Source: Coffea arabica (lineage: Eukaryota > Streptophyta > Magnoliopsida > Gentianales > Rubiaceae). Taken from it: a stretch of DNA of 64,000 nt. The notes below the pieces were generated by a model that worked only from the letters and a program-made list of their open reading frames with translations, was not told the DNA's origin and did no database searches. The translations under genes were made by a program, and so were the position numbers. Where the stretch lies: positions 5,766,001 to 5,830,000 of the forward strand of contig NC_092329.1 of the NCBI RefSeq assembly GCF_036785885.1. Reading direction: 5' to 3'. Positions within the stretch are counted from its first letter, which is position 1, and each line of letters starts with the position of its first letter. Of this stretch, positions 34,035 through 46,508 are shown one piece after another.

Positions 34035-35356
34035 GTGACCCACTGACTTGGTTTTGACATTTTTCATTGTTTGACATTCGTAAGACACGTATCAGCAACG
34101 ATTAGTGTGACAATGTTGGACAATTGTCCTTTCTGGAAAATTATATATTGACGCCAATATTTGCATGGTTGCTCAAGGGTTAGTACCAGTTCTTCGACAC
34201 AAGATTAACTTGCTTTCCGTTTGCATCTTAGCAGTGCAATCACAACAATCTACAAATTGGTTCTTCACTTGTTCGAATAACTAGTCGTTTCTAACTTTTC
34301 CCACTAAACTTTTCCCACGGATGGGCTGAAGCAATTCATTGTGGATCGGGTCTGTTACTCGACAAATGGCAGTAAACCTTCACAACCTCAGATCTGCTCC
34401 AAAATAAACTCCGACGATCAAGTTAAAGAGAGAGAGAAAAGAAGTTTATACTCTTTTTTTTTTCTAAAAAAAAGAAACGTGTGCATACATTCTTTCTGTT
34501 GTCACGTCATTCTTTTGAATCTTTGTAAGCGGTTAGTATCATATGCCACCATTTGATTTGGCATGCCACATGCTCCCAAGATCTCGAGATCGAGGTCTTT
34601 CAATGAGCTGTCACGTTGGGAACTTGTCCAACATGTTTATTGTTATTGTGGTGACTCACTGATGACTGTGTAACTTGGTTTCAGACTTTTTTTATCATTG
34701 TAAACACGTGCCAGTGACCGATAAAGACATGGAACATTTTTTTTTAGTGTCTTTTCTCATTTTCCAATTAACAAATCTAATCAAGCATATATGAGTGAGG
34801 TTCGAAGGTTCGCGCTTACTCGAGCCTCCTAAGTCCTATATTTATATAATTTTCTATATTTATTATTGTTTAGAATGCCTATTGTGTGTGTATATATATA
34901 TATAAACAATTACTTAAACTCAATTTAGCTCAATTAAATCGGATTCGTTGCACCTCTATTGGTTTTACATGAATATCGAATCAGACTCGAATTGAAGTCT
35001 TAAAGGCATGGCCAAGCTCGGACTCAACTCACATATTTTAGCTGGAGTCAATCTCAATTTGTTTCGGTTTTGTTTAGACGCCTTTTCGTTCACCAAAGAC
35101 GAACACAAAAGGTTAAAATAGAGGAAAATGTGCAGGCCGTTCTTCATTTATCGTACGTCATATTAAATGTTCCCAAAGGAGAGCGACAAGACGGTTGACG
35201 TGCCGTTGGATTCATTTATTAGCTTCATTCAACGCTGGACCATTTAATAAATTCCTAGTTATTTTTTACATCTCATTTGTCAGACTACTCTCTGCTGACT
35301 TCACATGGTTGGGCACTTAACCCTCAATAAATTAATTCTCACTAGTCGTGCTTATA
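34035..35356. other. AT-rich intergenic spacer, copy B of a local repeat
   Basis: It contains copy B (about 34430-34740) of the direct repeat and a GT/TA microsatellite near 34885-34905. No gene is supported. Confidence 0.5.
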
Positions 35357-36956
35357 TCTACCTATTAGTATATAAGAAAAAAGCCAAGTTACTATAGCAT
35401 TCCATCTTTTTGACACATGTATTGTACATATTTTTGACAAGTGGATTCTTGGTCATTTTAGCTAAATTTTTCCTTCCCTTTTTTTATTCAATTGGGCCAA
35501 AATAATTAAAATATTTTTTCTCCTTCAGAAAATCAACTGTGTCGCTTCTTCTTCTTCTTGCGGCAAGTGCTGTTATTTTTTATTTTTTAAAACTAATCTA
35601 ACTAAAATTGTTGCCATATTCTTTTTTTTTTCGTCGAGATGATTAGCTACTTAACAAAGAGAAGTTTTTAATATTTTTTTCCCATTTTACATTTTCTTTT
35701 CTTCCTTTTTTTTCTTCATGTCTAATCTCTCGTATTTGCTCTATTCTTCGATCATAATGTTATAGTCAACTGGCATTTGTTTGTTAAATTTATAGGATAA
35801 TGCTATTATTTGGTATTTTTCATGGATAAAAGGTGAAATATTAAAATATGTAAAAAGATCTTAGAATTCATTTTATACCAATGATCATTTTCTATGAAGA
35901 ATAGAACAATAATTTTTTCTTTTCTTTTCTCCTCCCACGATTTGATTTCTTACTTCACATTTTTTTCTTTTTCTTTGTTTTTTGGTTACATTTTGTAATT
36001 ATCTACAATTTTGTGTATTTTTTAAAGAGAAAAGATATATCATGTGATGCTTCCACCAAGATAAATCTAGTTAGGCATTCTTCTACCTCTGTGTTCTATA
36101 AAATTTTGTATATATTTAAACTAACGTTAATTTTTATTTGTTTTTTAATTATTCAGGTTTTGTAGTATCAATTGGGTTGGCATATAAAAATTGTAGTTGG
36201 TGGTAGAAGTCACAATTAAAAATTGTTAGAAAATTCAATTTTGATTAGGAAGATGTTTTTGCAATAAAAAAAATGGTTCAATTCTAATTTGTATATTTAG
36301 ATCCGGAAACGTAGCAATTCATATTTTTTATCTAACCTTGCTATTTATATTCTGGAGCTGCGGGATAATGTTGTCACCTTTAAACGGGATTTAAATAAAT
36401 AAAGAAAGAAAAATGTGAAACTTTAGAGTAAGTTATATTGATGTTGAAGATTGTGACATGTCTTAGTGGCTTTCTAAACTTTTTCTCATTATTAAAATAC
36501 TGGAAGCATTATGACTGCTTTTGATTTAGTTACAACTAAGACTATGCTGCTAATTAATACAGCAATGCACTTGTAGTGTATTGATTTTCTCTCTTTTTTG
36601 GGTATTATCATAATAATAGTTCAAAAATCTTTATTCAAATCACAATAAATAGGGGTATTAACTTCATAGATGGAATTTCTCTTCACAATAAATTTTGAGG
36701 GAAATTTTATTTATACTCCATATTTTATTAATTGTATTCCTACAATAAATAAAAACTATATGATAAAAATAATAGTGAAAATGTGATTAACAAAAATGAG
36801 AGTTCAAATAACATTTGTTAATTTTAATTGTTTTGAGGCCCAATTTTCTCCTATATTTCTATTGATTTATCATGTGCCAAAATAATTTGATGTTATCTGT
36901 TTGACTAAATTTCTAGGGGGCCCAAGCTGTGCTTTGCACAGCTCAAGTACCTCTAG
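35357..36956 (+). mobile_element. non-autonomous Helitron candidate
   Basis: The 5' end TCTACCTATTAGTATATAAG follows an A. The 3' end has a perfect hairpin AGCTGTGC-TTT-GCACAGCT (36925-36943) nine bases before a terminal CTAG (36953-36956), which is followed by a T. That is the plant Helitron layout (5' TC, hairpin, CTRR, insertion between A and T, no target duplication). The 1.6-kb interior is AT-rich with no Rep/helicase. The 3' end is convincing, while the 5' end is the best match and not proven. Confidence 0.65.
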
Positions 36957-38684
36957 TGTATATATATGTACCCTTCCTTTCTTCATCCAGTGTTGGGAAT
37001 ATTGCAACAAACTGGCAAATATTGTGACAAGAATTGGTTTCAAATCGTGATAGAATATCATTTTTTCTTTGGACTTTATTTGTTCGGTATAACATGCAAT
37101 AACTTTGGATAAATATCTTTTAGGATAAGATGAAATTTATTTGTCTTAAATTCTTATACAAAATAAGACAACCCCTCCTGAACTAAGGAGTGATTTTTGA
37201 GAGAATTCAAAATAGTAGGAAAGTAATTTTCTGCCACAAATCACTCTCTACTTGACCTCTTTATATAGAAGAGATTGTTTAAGAAATAAATGAACTTAAT
37301 AAATACTTATATGAATAGATTCAATGTATTGTATACAAATTCTTATATTCTAATTCATGCATCACATGATTCTATGATTAAATACATGAATCTATCCTTA
37401 CATTTAAGGATCCCTACATACATGAATATATTCATGAATGAATATACATTTATCATAATGTATGTACATCTTATAATCATTTGATTCGTAATACAATACA
37501 TGTATGTACATCATACAAATTTTGAAAATTTCCAACAATCCAAATGTTATATTTTGTCAAAATAGGAATGCAATTCAATATTTGTTAAAAAGCAAATTTT
37601 GATTTTTCCAATTCAAATTGTTACATTAAAAAAAATTATGTATCCAACTGTTGTAAAGCTGTTTTTAATAGATATTATAGTCACGAATATGTGAATGTGA
37701 GAAACAATAAGAATTTAACTAACTTAAGCACGTGGCCTGGACTAAAAGGGGTTCTAATGTATACTTATCAACCAGTATTCAAGAGACACACTAATATGTG
37801 TTTAACTAATAGAAAAAAATAGTTGTAACATATTTTGAGTATATTTATTGAAATCATTTTCAAAAAAAATTAGTTTTATATTTTCGCAATGCATATGTAA
37901 AAAATTTATTAAAGTAAAAGTTATAAAAAAATCAATTATTTGGTAGTTGTTCATAACCATAAAAGGTCGTTGCTAATTAAAATTAAAATTTACTAAATGA
38001 GTTGAAAAATAGAATATTAAAAAATACATAACACTTGGTAAGAAATTATAGTGGTAGTGGGTAGTTATTAAAGATTGATAGATTTTTTATTTATACCAAA
38101 AGGCCCCTCATCGTCAAGGATAGTTTAGAAAATATATAAAGTAACTGATTTTTATTTACCCCAACCCCCTTCCTCTCTCTCTCTTAAACTTTCAAAAACT
38201 GCTAGTTGTTCTTTGGATTCCGTTGGAAATTCTTTAGAACCTAATTCTATTAGAAAAAGGGGGTTATGAACAATGAGTGCTTGTGCTGCTAACGCCAGAT
38301 CCTTAAAAGGAGGAAGGTGCATTGAACTACAACTAAATTAGTCCAATCAAATCTATATTGTTCTCGCGTAATTTGCCTGTACTTGGACTTTTGTAAACAG
38401 CATTTACAGGATACTAATTAACAATAACAAGCTTTTGATTGTACACACCAAATTTTTTATTGTTGTTTTTACCTTTTAGATTTTAACAAAGCCTCGTATA
38501 AGATTAATTCAACGTTTATATTATTGTCTAAGGCATGCGATATTGACCTCAACAAAACTGAGCCTTGAAGACCATGCTTAAACCTAAATTGATTAATGTT
38601 AAACAAAAAGAAAAGGAGACTAGTATTCTCAGATAAAAGTTTTTATCAAACAAGCCTGTAGAATCATCAAGAAACTCCACTTCC
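36957..38684. other. AT-rich intergenic spacer
   Basis: No gene or clear element is seen. Several ATGAAT/TACAT words recur at 37270-37500. This is the upstream region of the CYP81 gene at 38685. Confidence 0.5.
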
Positions 38685-40600
38685 ATGTTTTCCATGGAAA
38701 CTCTGTATCTGTATCTGCCTCTTCTGATCTTAGCCCTTCAGATTTTGACCAACCGAATCCTTCACAAGATTCAAAATCTTCCACCATCCCCTTTTCCAGC
38801 CCTGCCATTTCTTGGCCATCTCTATTTACTCAAGAAACCTTTCCATAAATCTTTATCAGCGCTCTCTAGCCGCTATGGTCCAGTTCTTTCCCTCAGGCTA
38901 GGCTGTATCCCGGTTGTTCTCGTCTCATCTCCATTGGCAGCTGAAGAATGCTTAGCCAAAAATGATATCATTTTTGCAAATCGTCCCAACTTTCTCAATG
39001 GGAAATACTTTGGCTACAATTATACCAGCCTCCCCTGGTCCTCCTACGGTGAACATTGGAGGAACCTCCGCAAGATTTCATCTCTTGAAGTTTTGTCATC
39101 CCACAAACTACAGTTGTTGTCAGCTATTCGTGCTGATGAGGTCTTGTCTTTGATTCGGAAGCTGTTTCGAGTTTCCGTGGAAGATCCTGGTCAATTCGCT
39201 GATATGAGATCAGCTTGCTTTGATCTCACATTCAATGTTATGACTAGGATGATTACTGGAAATAGGTACTATGGAGAAAATATAGAGAACTCAGAAGAGG
39301 CTAGAATTTTCCATGAGATAACTTCTGAGGCAGCAAAGGTGAATCCCAAGGCCAATGTTCTTGATTTCTTGCCCTTCATGCGGTGGTTTGGATTGAGAGA
39401 CGTGGTGGAAAAGATGAGTGAAATACAGGAGAGAAGAGACAAGTTTATGCAGAACGTAATTGATGAACATCGTGCTCGTGCTGGTGCTTCAGGAGAGAAG
39501 AGAACCATGATCGGAGCTTTATTGGATTTGCATGAAAAGGAACCTGAGTACTACAGTGAGGAAACTATAAGAAACCTCATGTTGGTAAGTAGTAATCCAG
39601 ATCCAGTAGTTTTTCTTTCCCGTTTTCTTTATCTGGAATCTAATTTTCATTGGCCGTCAGTTTTCTACACTTCAATTGATCGTTCTGTTACAGTTTTTAC
39701 TAGTAGCTGCAGTAGGATTTCAGTAGGGAAGGCAAAAAATGAGTTGCAAACATGGTAGAAACTGATTGAACAAATTGTTGGCTCTTAGTGGAAAAGTCAG
39801 TTGGAAAGGCGAAGGAATAGTTGTGCTCTACAGGGCTCTCTAGCCTCATTAGCACTCTTCTGAAGTGTGCAAAAACTATTTGCTGCATAAGTATGGTCCC
39901 TACCTAATTTTCTGCTCGCCATTCCTAACATTATTTGAAACGAAAACTTAAACAGGTACTACTACAAGCAGGATCAGATACAACTGCCAGTACAATGGAG
40001 TGGGCAATGGCATACTTGCTGGACAATCCAGAGGTTTTAAAGAAGGCACAGGCTGAAATTGACCAAGAAGTGGGACAAGGGCGTTTCATTGCTGAATGTG
40101 ATCTGCCTCAACTTCCTTACCTCCGCTGCATAATAAATGAGACCCTGCGTTTGCAGCCTGTAACGCCACTTCTGATGCCTCACAAAGCTTCCCAAGATTG
40201 CATCGTTGGAGGCTATCGAGTTCCACGCGGAACCGTTCTGTTTGTGAATGCTTGGGACATACAACATAATTCCAGGTACTGGGATGATCCTGAGAAGTTC
40301 ATGCCTCAGAGATTTGAAGCATGGGTCGGAGGAAAAGAGGAGTTCAAGTTTATTCCCTTTGGCTCGGGGAGAAGAGGCTGTCCTGGAAATAACTTGGCAA
40401 TCCATGTTCTTGGATTGGCTTTGGGATCATTACTCCAGAGCTTCAACTGGGAAACCAGGGATGGTAAGAAGATGGACATGAGTGAAGGAATAGGAGTTCC
40501 TGTGCACAGGGTTCAGCCTTTGGTGGCTAAATGTTGTCCACGGCCAAACATGTTGAAACTTCTCTCCCAAATTTCAACCAAGTCCGCATGCTTGCACTGA
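38685..40600 (+). CDS. CYP81-family cytochrome P450 (514 aa, two exons)
   Basis: This gene encodes an ER-anchored monooxygenase. Exon 1 (38685-39584, donor GTAAGT) encodes a hydrophobic anchor, the hinge NLPPSPFPALPFLGHLY and the C-helix WRNLRK. Exon 2 (39956-40600, acceptor AAACAG) encodes QAGSDTTASTMEW with D308-T309, ETLR, and the haem loop FGSGRRGCPG with Cys442. The PERF motif reads PQRF here, so the usual glutamate of that segment is replaced by glutamine. The family partner residues in ETLR are intact. A second in-frame ATG at 38694 aligns better with the paralogue at 18710 and could be the true start. The 371-base intron has no insertion. The substrate is unknown. Confidence 0.9.
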
Positions 40601-42940
40601 TGCATGTACCACAAGCTATTGGCCAGCACTATGATTTATCCCAAAAAAAAAAGGGTTCCTATGATCTATTGGCCAGCACAGATGACAAATGAAAGATGTT
40701 CATAGAATTTAGGAATACTAATTATATTTACTAGACAAACTTGTTCAATACTTGATATACATTTAATTGGGCTCTGTCACTGACTTTCAACCCGCTACTC
40801 TGCATAGAATTACCCAATCTCTTATAGAGTTTTCAAATTTTAGCCCAACACTCTACATAGATCAGTCCAAATAAAAACTAAGTTATGACCATCCTCAAGA
40901 ATAGCCCAAGGGAGGGGGAGAGAGCGAATGCCCAATGGGCTGCTGAAATTTGTTGTGTTTGGAGAATATTTATTTGGAGGGAGAGACTTTCATACGCATA
41001 TACACTTTAGAGTAAATTTAAATGTTTATAATTTCTTTCAGGGTACAAAAAGATTTACTTATAAAGAATATAACTGTAAACTTTGAAAATATTAACAGAA
41101 AAATAGAACTTGGGTGCGGTGTCCCTCCTCGTCTCCCATAATTCTGTCCTTGTATTTGAATGGGAGGTTATGTGGAGAATTTCGTAAAATAATTACAGTA
41201 ACATTTTTTCGTCTGTGATAAACTATATTTTATTTGGAATAAAAATTTAGAATAATAAATTTAATACTTTTTCATAATGTAACGTTTGTGATAATTAAAA
41301 AAACTTATTTGTAATGCAAATAAAATTATTATTATTTTTCCAATTATCACGCATGCAAGCACAGATTCGCGGTGGACTGGAAACAAGCCGAGTGCTGGGC
41401 GCTGGCTCGCAAATTCCAGTGCAACATCACTACACTGCGCACTAGTACAGTGGATGATGCAAAGCAGGCTGAAGAAGTCAAAAAGATGATGGGTGAGTGA
41501 GAAGGGCAATAAACAGCCCCTTCATGCATGGATGGATATGGATGGTGCAAATGATTTTGACCATTTGAGAATGAGGAGGTGCATGCTTTACATTTGTGAT
41601 GCCATACATTTTCTTACATTTGTGATGCTACTACATTAAAGACATTTTATACTGGGACAAGATAAGCTCGATTGTTGCAATTGCTTTTTGCTGGGAAGTA
41701 CAGTACTATTTTGCTGAGAGTCTGGATCAGGGTCTCACAAGCAACTTTTTTGACCCGTTTAAATCAGTTCTTACAATTTTTTGGTGTAAAATTTGAGTGC
41801 AAATTTGAATTTGTGAAATCATACAATTAAGTTGGTGATTACATCAAAACTGTGCGAATTCATACCAAATACAATATAGTAATTATACAAATCGATTTGA
41901 AGTTAGCTTGTGAGAATCCTGACCCGCAACTTCCAGCTTTCTGTTCGGTCCAAGTCAAGAAGCCGCGTAGAGCTTCAAAAAGTCGTTTTCCTCTGTTTCT
42001 TTCTTGCGCTGTTGCCAATTCTTCAGAGAAACAGAGAAATTCCCTTGCTTCAATAATCTTGTCGGTATTCTTTATTCTTTGATTTGGGTCCATCGGTTCA
42101 ATGGAATCAAAATGGAGTGCCAATCTTTTTATCCAGTTTCTGTCAATTGGTACAGGCAAACAGGAATCAAGAATTTCCCTATTTGGATGAACATTTCTAG
42201 TCTAAGATCAAGTTACCATCCATTTGTATGCTTCATCTGCATCAGATCGAATATGGGGCAACACCACATTATCTGAACACTGATATTTTGCTGTCCCCTC
42301 AAAATTAAAAATAGGAGTCTTTGGTATGTGGTTAACTAAGAACTCTTCTATTTGCTAAAAAAAAAAAAAAAGGTTATGTTAGAATTCTGAATTTTCATTT
42401 CATTACGAATTCTAATTTAATTGGCATGTCTATTTTTGTTCTCTGTTCTCTCATTGAATACGCAGCAGATAGTTCCATTCCAGAACAAAAGGTATCCAAT
42501 TCCCCATTTACTTCTTTCTCCCTTCCTAACCATCCATTTTGGCAAAAGGGGAAAAAAAAAACCTTTTAAGTTCAGATTTATTTTGGTAAGGGAATTGCGG
42601 GTGCATGGTGAACCGACCACTGTAAATGTGCCACATTCCTTCTTAATTGCCACACAATTAGGTTGAAGTTACAAGCATAATAATATTCGGTATTAAGCAG
42701 GGGGTGAAAAATCGGATCATGCTGAATTACCATCATAACATACTTCTAATCTTTTAATAAATACCCCGCAATCCACATCTATATCTATATGTATTCAAGA
42801 AGGGGTTTTAGCAAAAACCTCTCAATGGCTTCTAAATTTCTCATTCTTTTTTCTAAATTTTTGTATTTATTTTAATACATAAAAAGTAGTGGGTCATAAC
42901 CCACCTTATCACCAATCAAATTTAAATTTAAAATATTTCC

Positions 42941-43136
42941 ACTATCTCTTAACTCATCCTATAACCACTTCTACAAATTCTCTAATCATCATCCCAAATT
43001 TCTCCCTACATTTCCTCCCACGTTTCCCACTCCAATTAAGAGTCCACTCCAACTATCTCTTAACTCATCCTACAACCGCTCCTATAAATCCTCTAATCAT
43101 CATCCCACGTTTCCCACTCCAATTAAGAGTCCACTC
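42941..43136. repeat. two-copy tandem repeat
   Basis: Two direct copies start with ACTATCTCTTAACTCATCCT (42941 and 43052) and end with CCAATTAAGAGTCCACTC. The second copy lacks about 25 bases. Confidence 0.8.
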
Positions 43137-45051
43137 TAATTAAGAGTCCTTCAATTTAAGAATTCCACCCCAATTAAAACTCCTCCAAAGAATTCCACCC
43201 CCAATTCCCCTCACCCTCTTTCTCAGTTTCTTATTTGTTTTTGGTTCTCTATTGATTTTGTAAATGTATTGATTTTGTTTCTTTTGTGAGCAGTTATGAA
43301 AGAGATTATGTGCAGAGACTTCAGCGGAAATCAACCTTCTTGTAGAGAATTGGAAGTATATTCTTGCCAGCTTAATTTTCCAGGTCTATCCCCTCTGCCC
43401 CTCTGCCTTTTAAGTATGTTTTGCTTTTGATTTGCTTTTTGTCATGAATGATATTGCATTGAATTTCTGATCATCCATTATTTCTGAAATTTGTTTACAA
43501 GATCCTATGCACGGTTGTTTGCTTATTGTTACACCGTAAAGTAAAGATACTCAACAGTGGGATAAAGTATAAACACAAAATCACAAGCACATGCTCCAAA
43601 AATACCCATTAAAGGCATGATTTATGCACCGACCGTGCTGTTGCTACTCAAATAGTAGCAATTCAGCGAAAATGGAAAGTGGAAACGACGTGTGTGAATA
43701 ACAAAATTGTAAAGTTTAGTTGCACTTATTGTTCATGATAAGACACAAACTCGAACCATCAGAGTAGGGCCTGTTAAACCTCTAATAATTAACCAACGTG
43801 ATCTTCTAGAATCTCAATTTTTAGGCCTGCAATAGCCTCGCTCATTAAAGCTACTTGGCAATGTACTTGAAGGCCCTGTTTTTTCAATCATATTTAAACT
43901 TCACTTGGAAGGATTAGAGATTACCTTGACCCAAAAGAAATAAAGAAAAACGGAATAGGAACACTATGGCGGTAGCTTTTAAATTCTAATAATCACATCA
44001 TCTATCCTATTCATAATCGGTAAATCCACAAGGGTCATTAGATGGGGAATTGAAGACGGTGACTAAAAAAAAATATGGTTTCTCTTGGTATTTGAAAAAT
44101 TCTGAATTCTAACTGAACTTAAACCAAAATAATAAATTAAAAATTATAGAGGCTGCCAAATTAAAAGACTATATTGAATTGGATATTAAAAGATGATTTA
44201 AACATAGTAGGAACTAAGAACCAAAATCTTTGAAAAACAATTCTATATCAAAAAAAAAAAACCTACAAGAACAAACTCATTTTCCCCAAAAAAAGAAAAA
44301 AAAAGAAGCCTATAAGAACATACGCCCTTTTCCAAATTTAATAATTTATCTACATTATGAACATTTTATAAACTAATGGATTCCTTTTTATTTAATATTA
44401 AAAATTGATTTTAAATATACAAGTGATAGCAGAGGGAATGAAGCAGTTAGCGGCATGTGAAAAAATCTAAAAAGACAAAAGCAATTAGAGGGAAAAAGTG
44501 AGCTACTCTACAGTCTCCTCGCCTCAGTGCTCATAATCGGACGCGTGGGATGGGGAGGTTCAGTAACGGGAAATTTTCAGTAGTTTCATTGGACTAAAAA
44601 TTTTCAAGTGCAATCGAAGTACAAGTCATTATTACAAAAATGCAAAGATAGTACATTTTCATTTGTAGTACGCACTCCACAAAATTTAACAAAGTTAATT
44701 AAATCACCAATTTTGCCATTCGTACTAAAAGTGGATTGGTGTGAAGAGTGTTCGCACCTTCAAGCAAGATTATCAAATCGAATGTTTAGTATTTGTACGT
44801 ATTTCATTTTAACAATATTCAATTACATTTATTTATAGAAATATATCATTCCCTTTTTTAATATAAATTTTTATTTTTTTTTCAGGATCCATCTTCCAAA
44901 AAAAGACAATTCTTGAATGATATACACATTCTATTATATTTCAAACTATTGTTAAACATATATTACATTTTAATTTTGTTGGTACAATTTTTTCACCTTT
45001 ATTTGTTCACCATTTTATTTTTATTTTTTATTTTTTTCAATAATGTCAGCA

Positions 45052-45079
45052 CCGTGCGTAGCACGGGTATTCACACTAG
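45052..45079 (+). mobile_element. Helitron 3' end
   Basis: The perfect hairpin CCGTGC-GTA-GCACGG (45052-45066) stands nine bases before CTAG (45076-45079), followed by T. This is a plant Helitron terminus; its stem differs from that of the element ending at 36956. The 5' end lies upstream and was not identified. Confidence 0.65.
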
Positions 45080-45108
45080 TGTGTAGGTATACATTCACTG
45101 TTACTTGA

Positions 45109-46032
45109 TAGGGTGTCGATTGGACCTTTTTTTAGTCGAGATTTAGCAAATCTAATCTCAACTCACAAATTATATAGATTTTCAGCTTTCGGGTCCGTAT
45201 TAAAAGGGTCAATCTCGACTCACACCATTATATGAGTTTCAAACTCAAATTCGGTTTTGCCCAAATTTATAATTAAATACATAATTATATATAATATATA
45301 TTTTATAAATATGAATATATTTATATTTATATATAAATTATTAACATTTTATGTTGCAATATGTATAATTATAAATTATAGATAGTATTCTACTTCCTCC
45401 ATCCCATTTTATATGTCATGATCAACTTTGCACATAGTTTAAGAAAAATAAATTTTGACTAAGACACATAAGCTACTAAAAGATGTCTTTTCATTATTAC
45501 CCTTCAATTAAACTTAAAATTTTGCAAGTTTAGTTTGAAATTTTAAAAGAGGCACAACTACCTGAACACAAAAATAATTTGTAGCATGATTTATCAAGAG
45601 AATATGACTTAAATGCTTTACCTTGGGACTTGTATTAAGTGTACAATAGAAAAGTTGGATTTCATTTATTTCCATTTTAAATCATGATAAGTAGTTTGGG
45701 ACATACCAAAATAGAAAACATGACATATAAAATAGGACGAAGGAAGTATATATTTTACATATATAAATTATACTCATATATGGACCGAATTTTAATCGGG
45801 TTTGAGTCTAGTATGATCCAATCTCAATTCACAATTAATTCGAGCCTACTATTTAAAATCAAACTCTGTCCGACCTCATTTTTTTTTTCAACAGCCTGAA
45901 TCAGACTTTTGTTGTTTTATAAACCTAATCCCAGAATTTTGTTGTCCGACCTCATTAAAACTTAAGTTTAGCGAACTTTTTTCCGATCGAACGTGTCAAA
46001 CTTGAGTTAACTCGATTTCATTGACTGTCCTA
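45109..46032. repeat. hAT-like MITE, split by a nested Stowaway
   Basis: The start TAGGGTGTCGAT and the reversed end TAGGACAGTCAA are imperfect inverted repeats. The flanking octamers TTACTTGA (45101) and TTTTTTGA (46033) match at six of eight positions. The interior resembles the better preserved hAT-like element at 57712-58204 in style. It is a degenerate and less certain call. Confidence 0.4.
45393..45746. repeat. Stowaway-type MITE
   Basis: The 28-base terminal inverted repeats start CTTCCTCCATCCCATTTTAT at the left and CTTCCTTCGTCCTATTTTAT at the right (reversed), with three mismatches in all. They are flanked by TA dinucleotides (45391-45392 and 45747-45748). Confidence 0.85.
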
Positions 46033-46370
46033 TTTTTTGACTACTTATACACTTCTTGCTATATTTCAAATTTGATTCGGGTGATGAAGTGACCCAATGT
46101 AAATCAAGGTTATTATGTGACTTAGGGATTTAACTCTGGTCATCCAAGTCTTGTTTTGCATGTCATTTGAGAATCAAAATTTGAGCACTAGATCGGTAGA
46201 TGTCAAAGTGTCTACACCTACTAAAGTAATACCACTTTAGCACGGAGGGACTAGGCTGGTGTTTAATCCTATGTGTCATAATTTGATTGGCTGAAATCAC
46301 ACTTTTGAACATCACCACACCACATAAGTAGACAGACATCGTATCAGATCCCCATCTCCAAAACAAATCC

Positions 46371-46378
46371 TATATATT
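46371..46378 (+). promoter_or_regulatory. possible TATA box of the first NRAMP gene
   Basis: TATATATT stands 138 bases upstream of the ATG at 46509. The placement fits a 5' leader of about 100 bases. The assignment is tentative. Confidence 0.35.
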
Positions 46379-46508
46379 TCACGAAACAATTGCTTGCACG
46401 AGAACGGCACAAGCACTGGACGAATCTAACTAATCCTCCGACAGCCAACACCAACCACCGCCACCGTCGGAGATCACCTTAATCTCCGCCAGCAGAGTTA
46501 ATAATACG

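Larger units (their letters stand above)
40601..45108. other. intergenic spacer with small repeats
   Basis: No gene is supported over 4.5 kb. A short exon-like stretch with possible splice signals (about 43294-43385, reading MKEIMCRDFSGNQPSCRELE) and open frames near 41860-42280 have no family that I recognise; they may be remnants of a captured or decayed gene. The tandem repeat at 42941-43136 and the Helitron end at 45052-45079 are listed separately. Confidence 0.4.

Noticed and set aside
41860-42276. open frames on both strands
   Set aside because: I could not match either reading to a protein family. There is no convincing start, splice or neighbour context.
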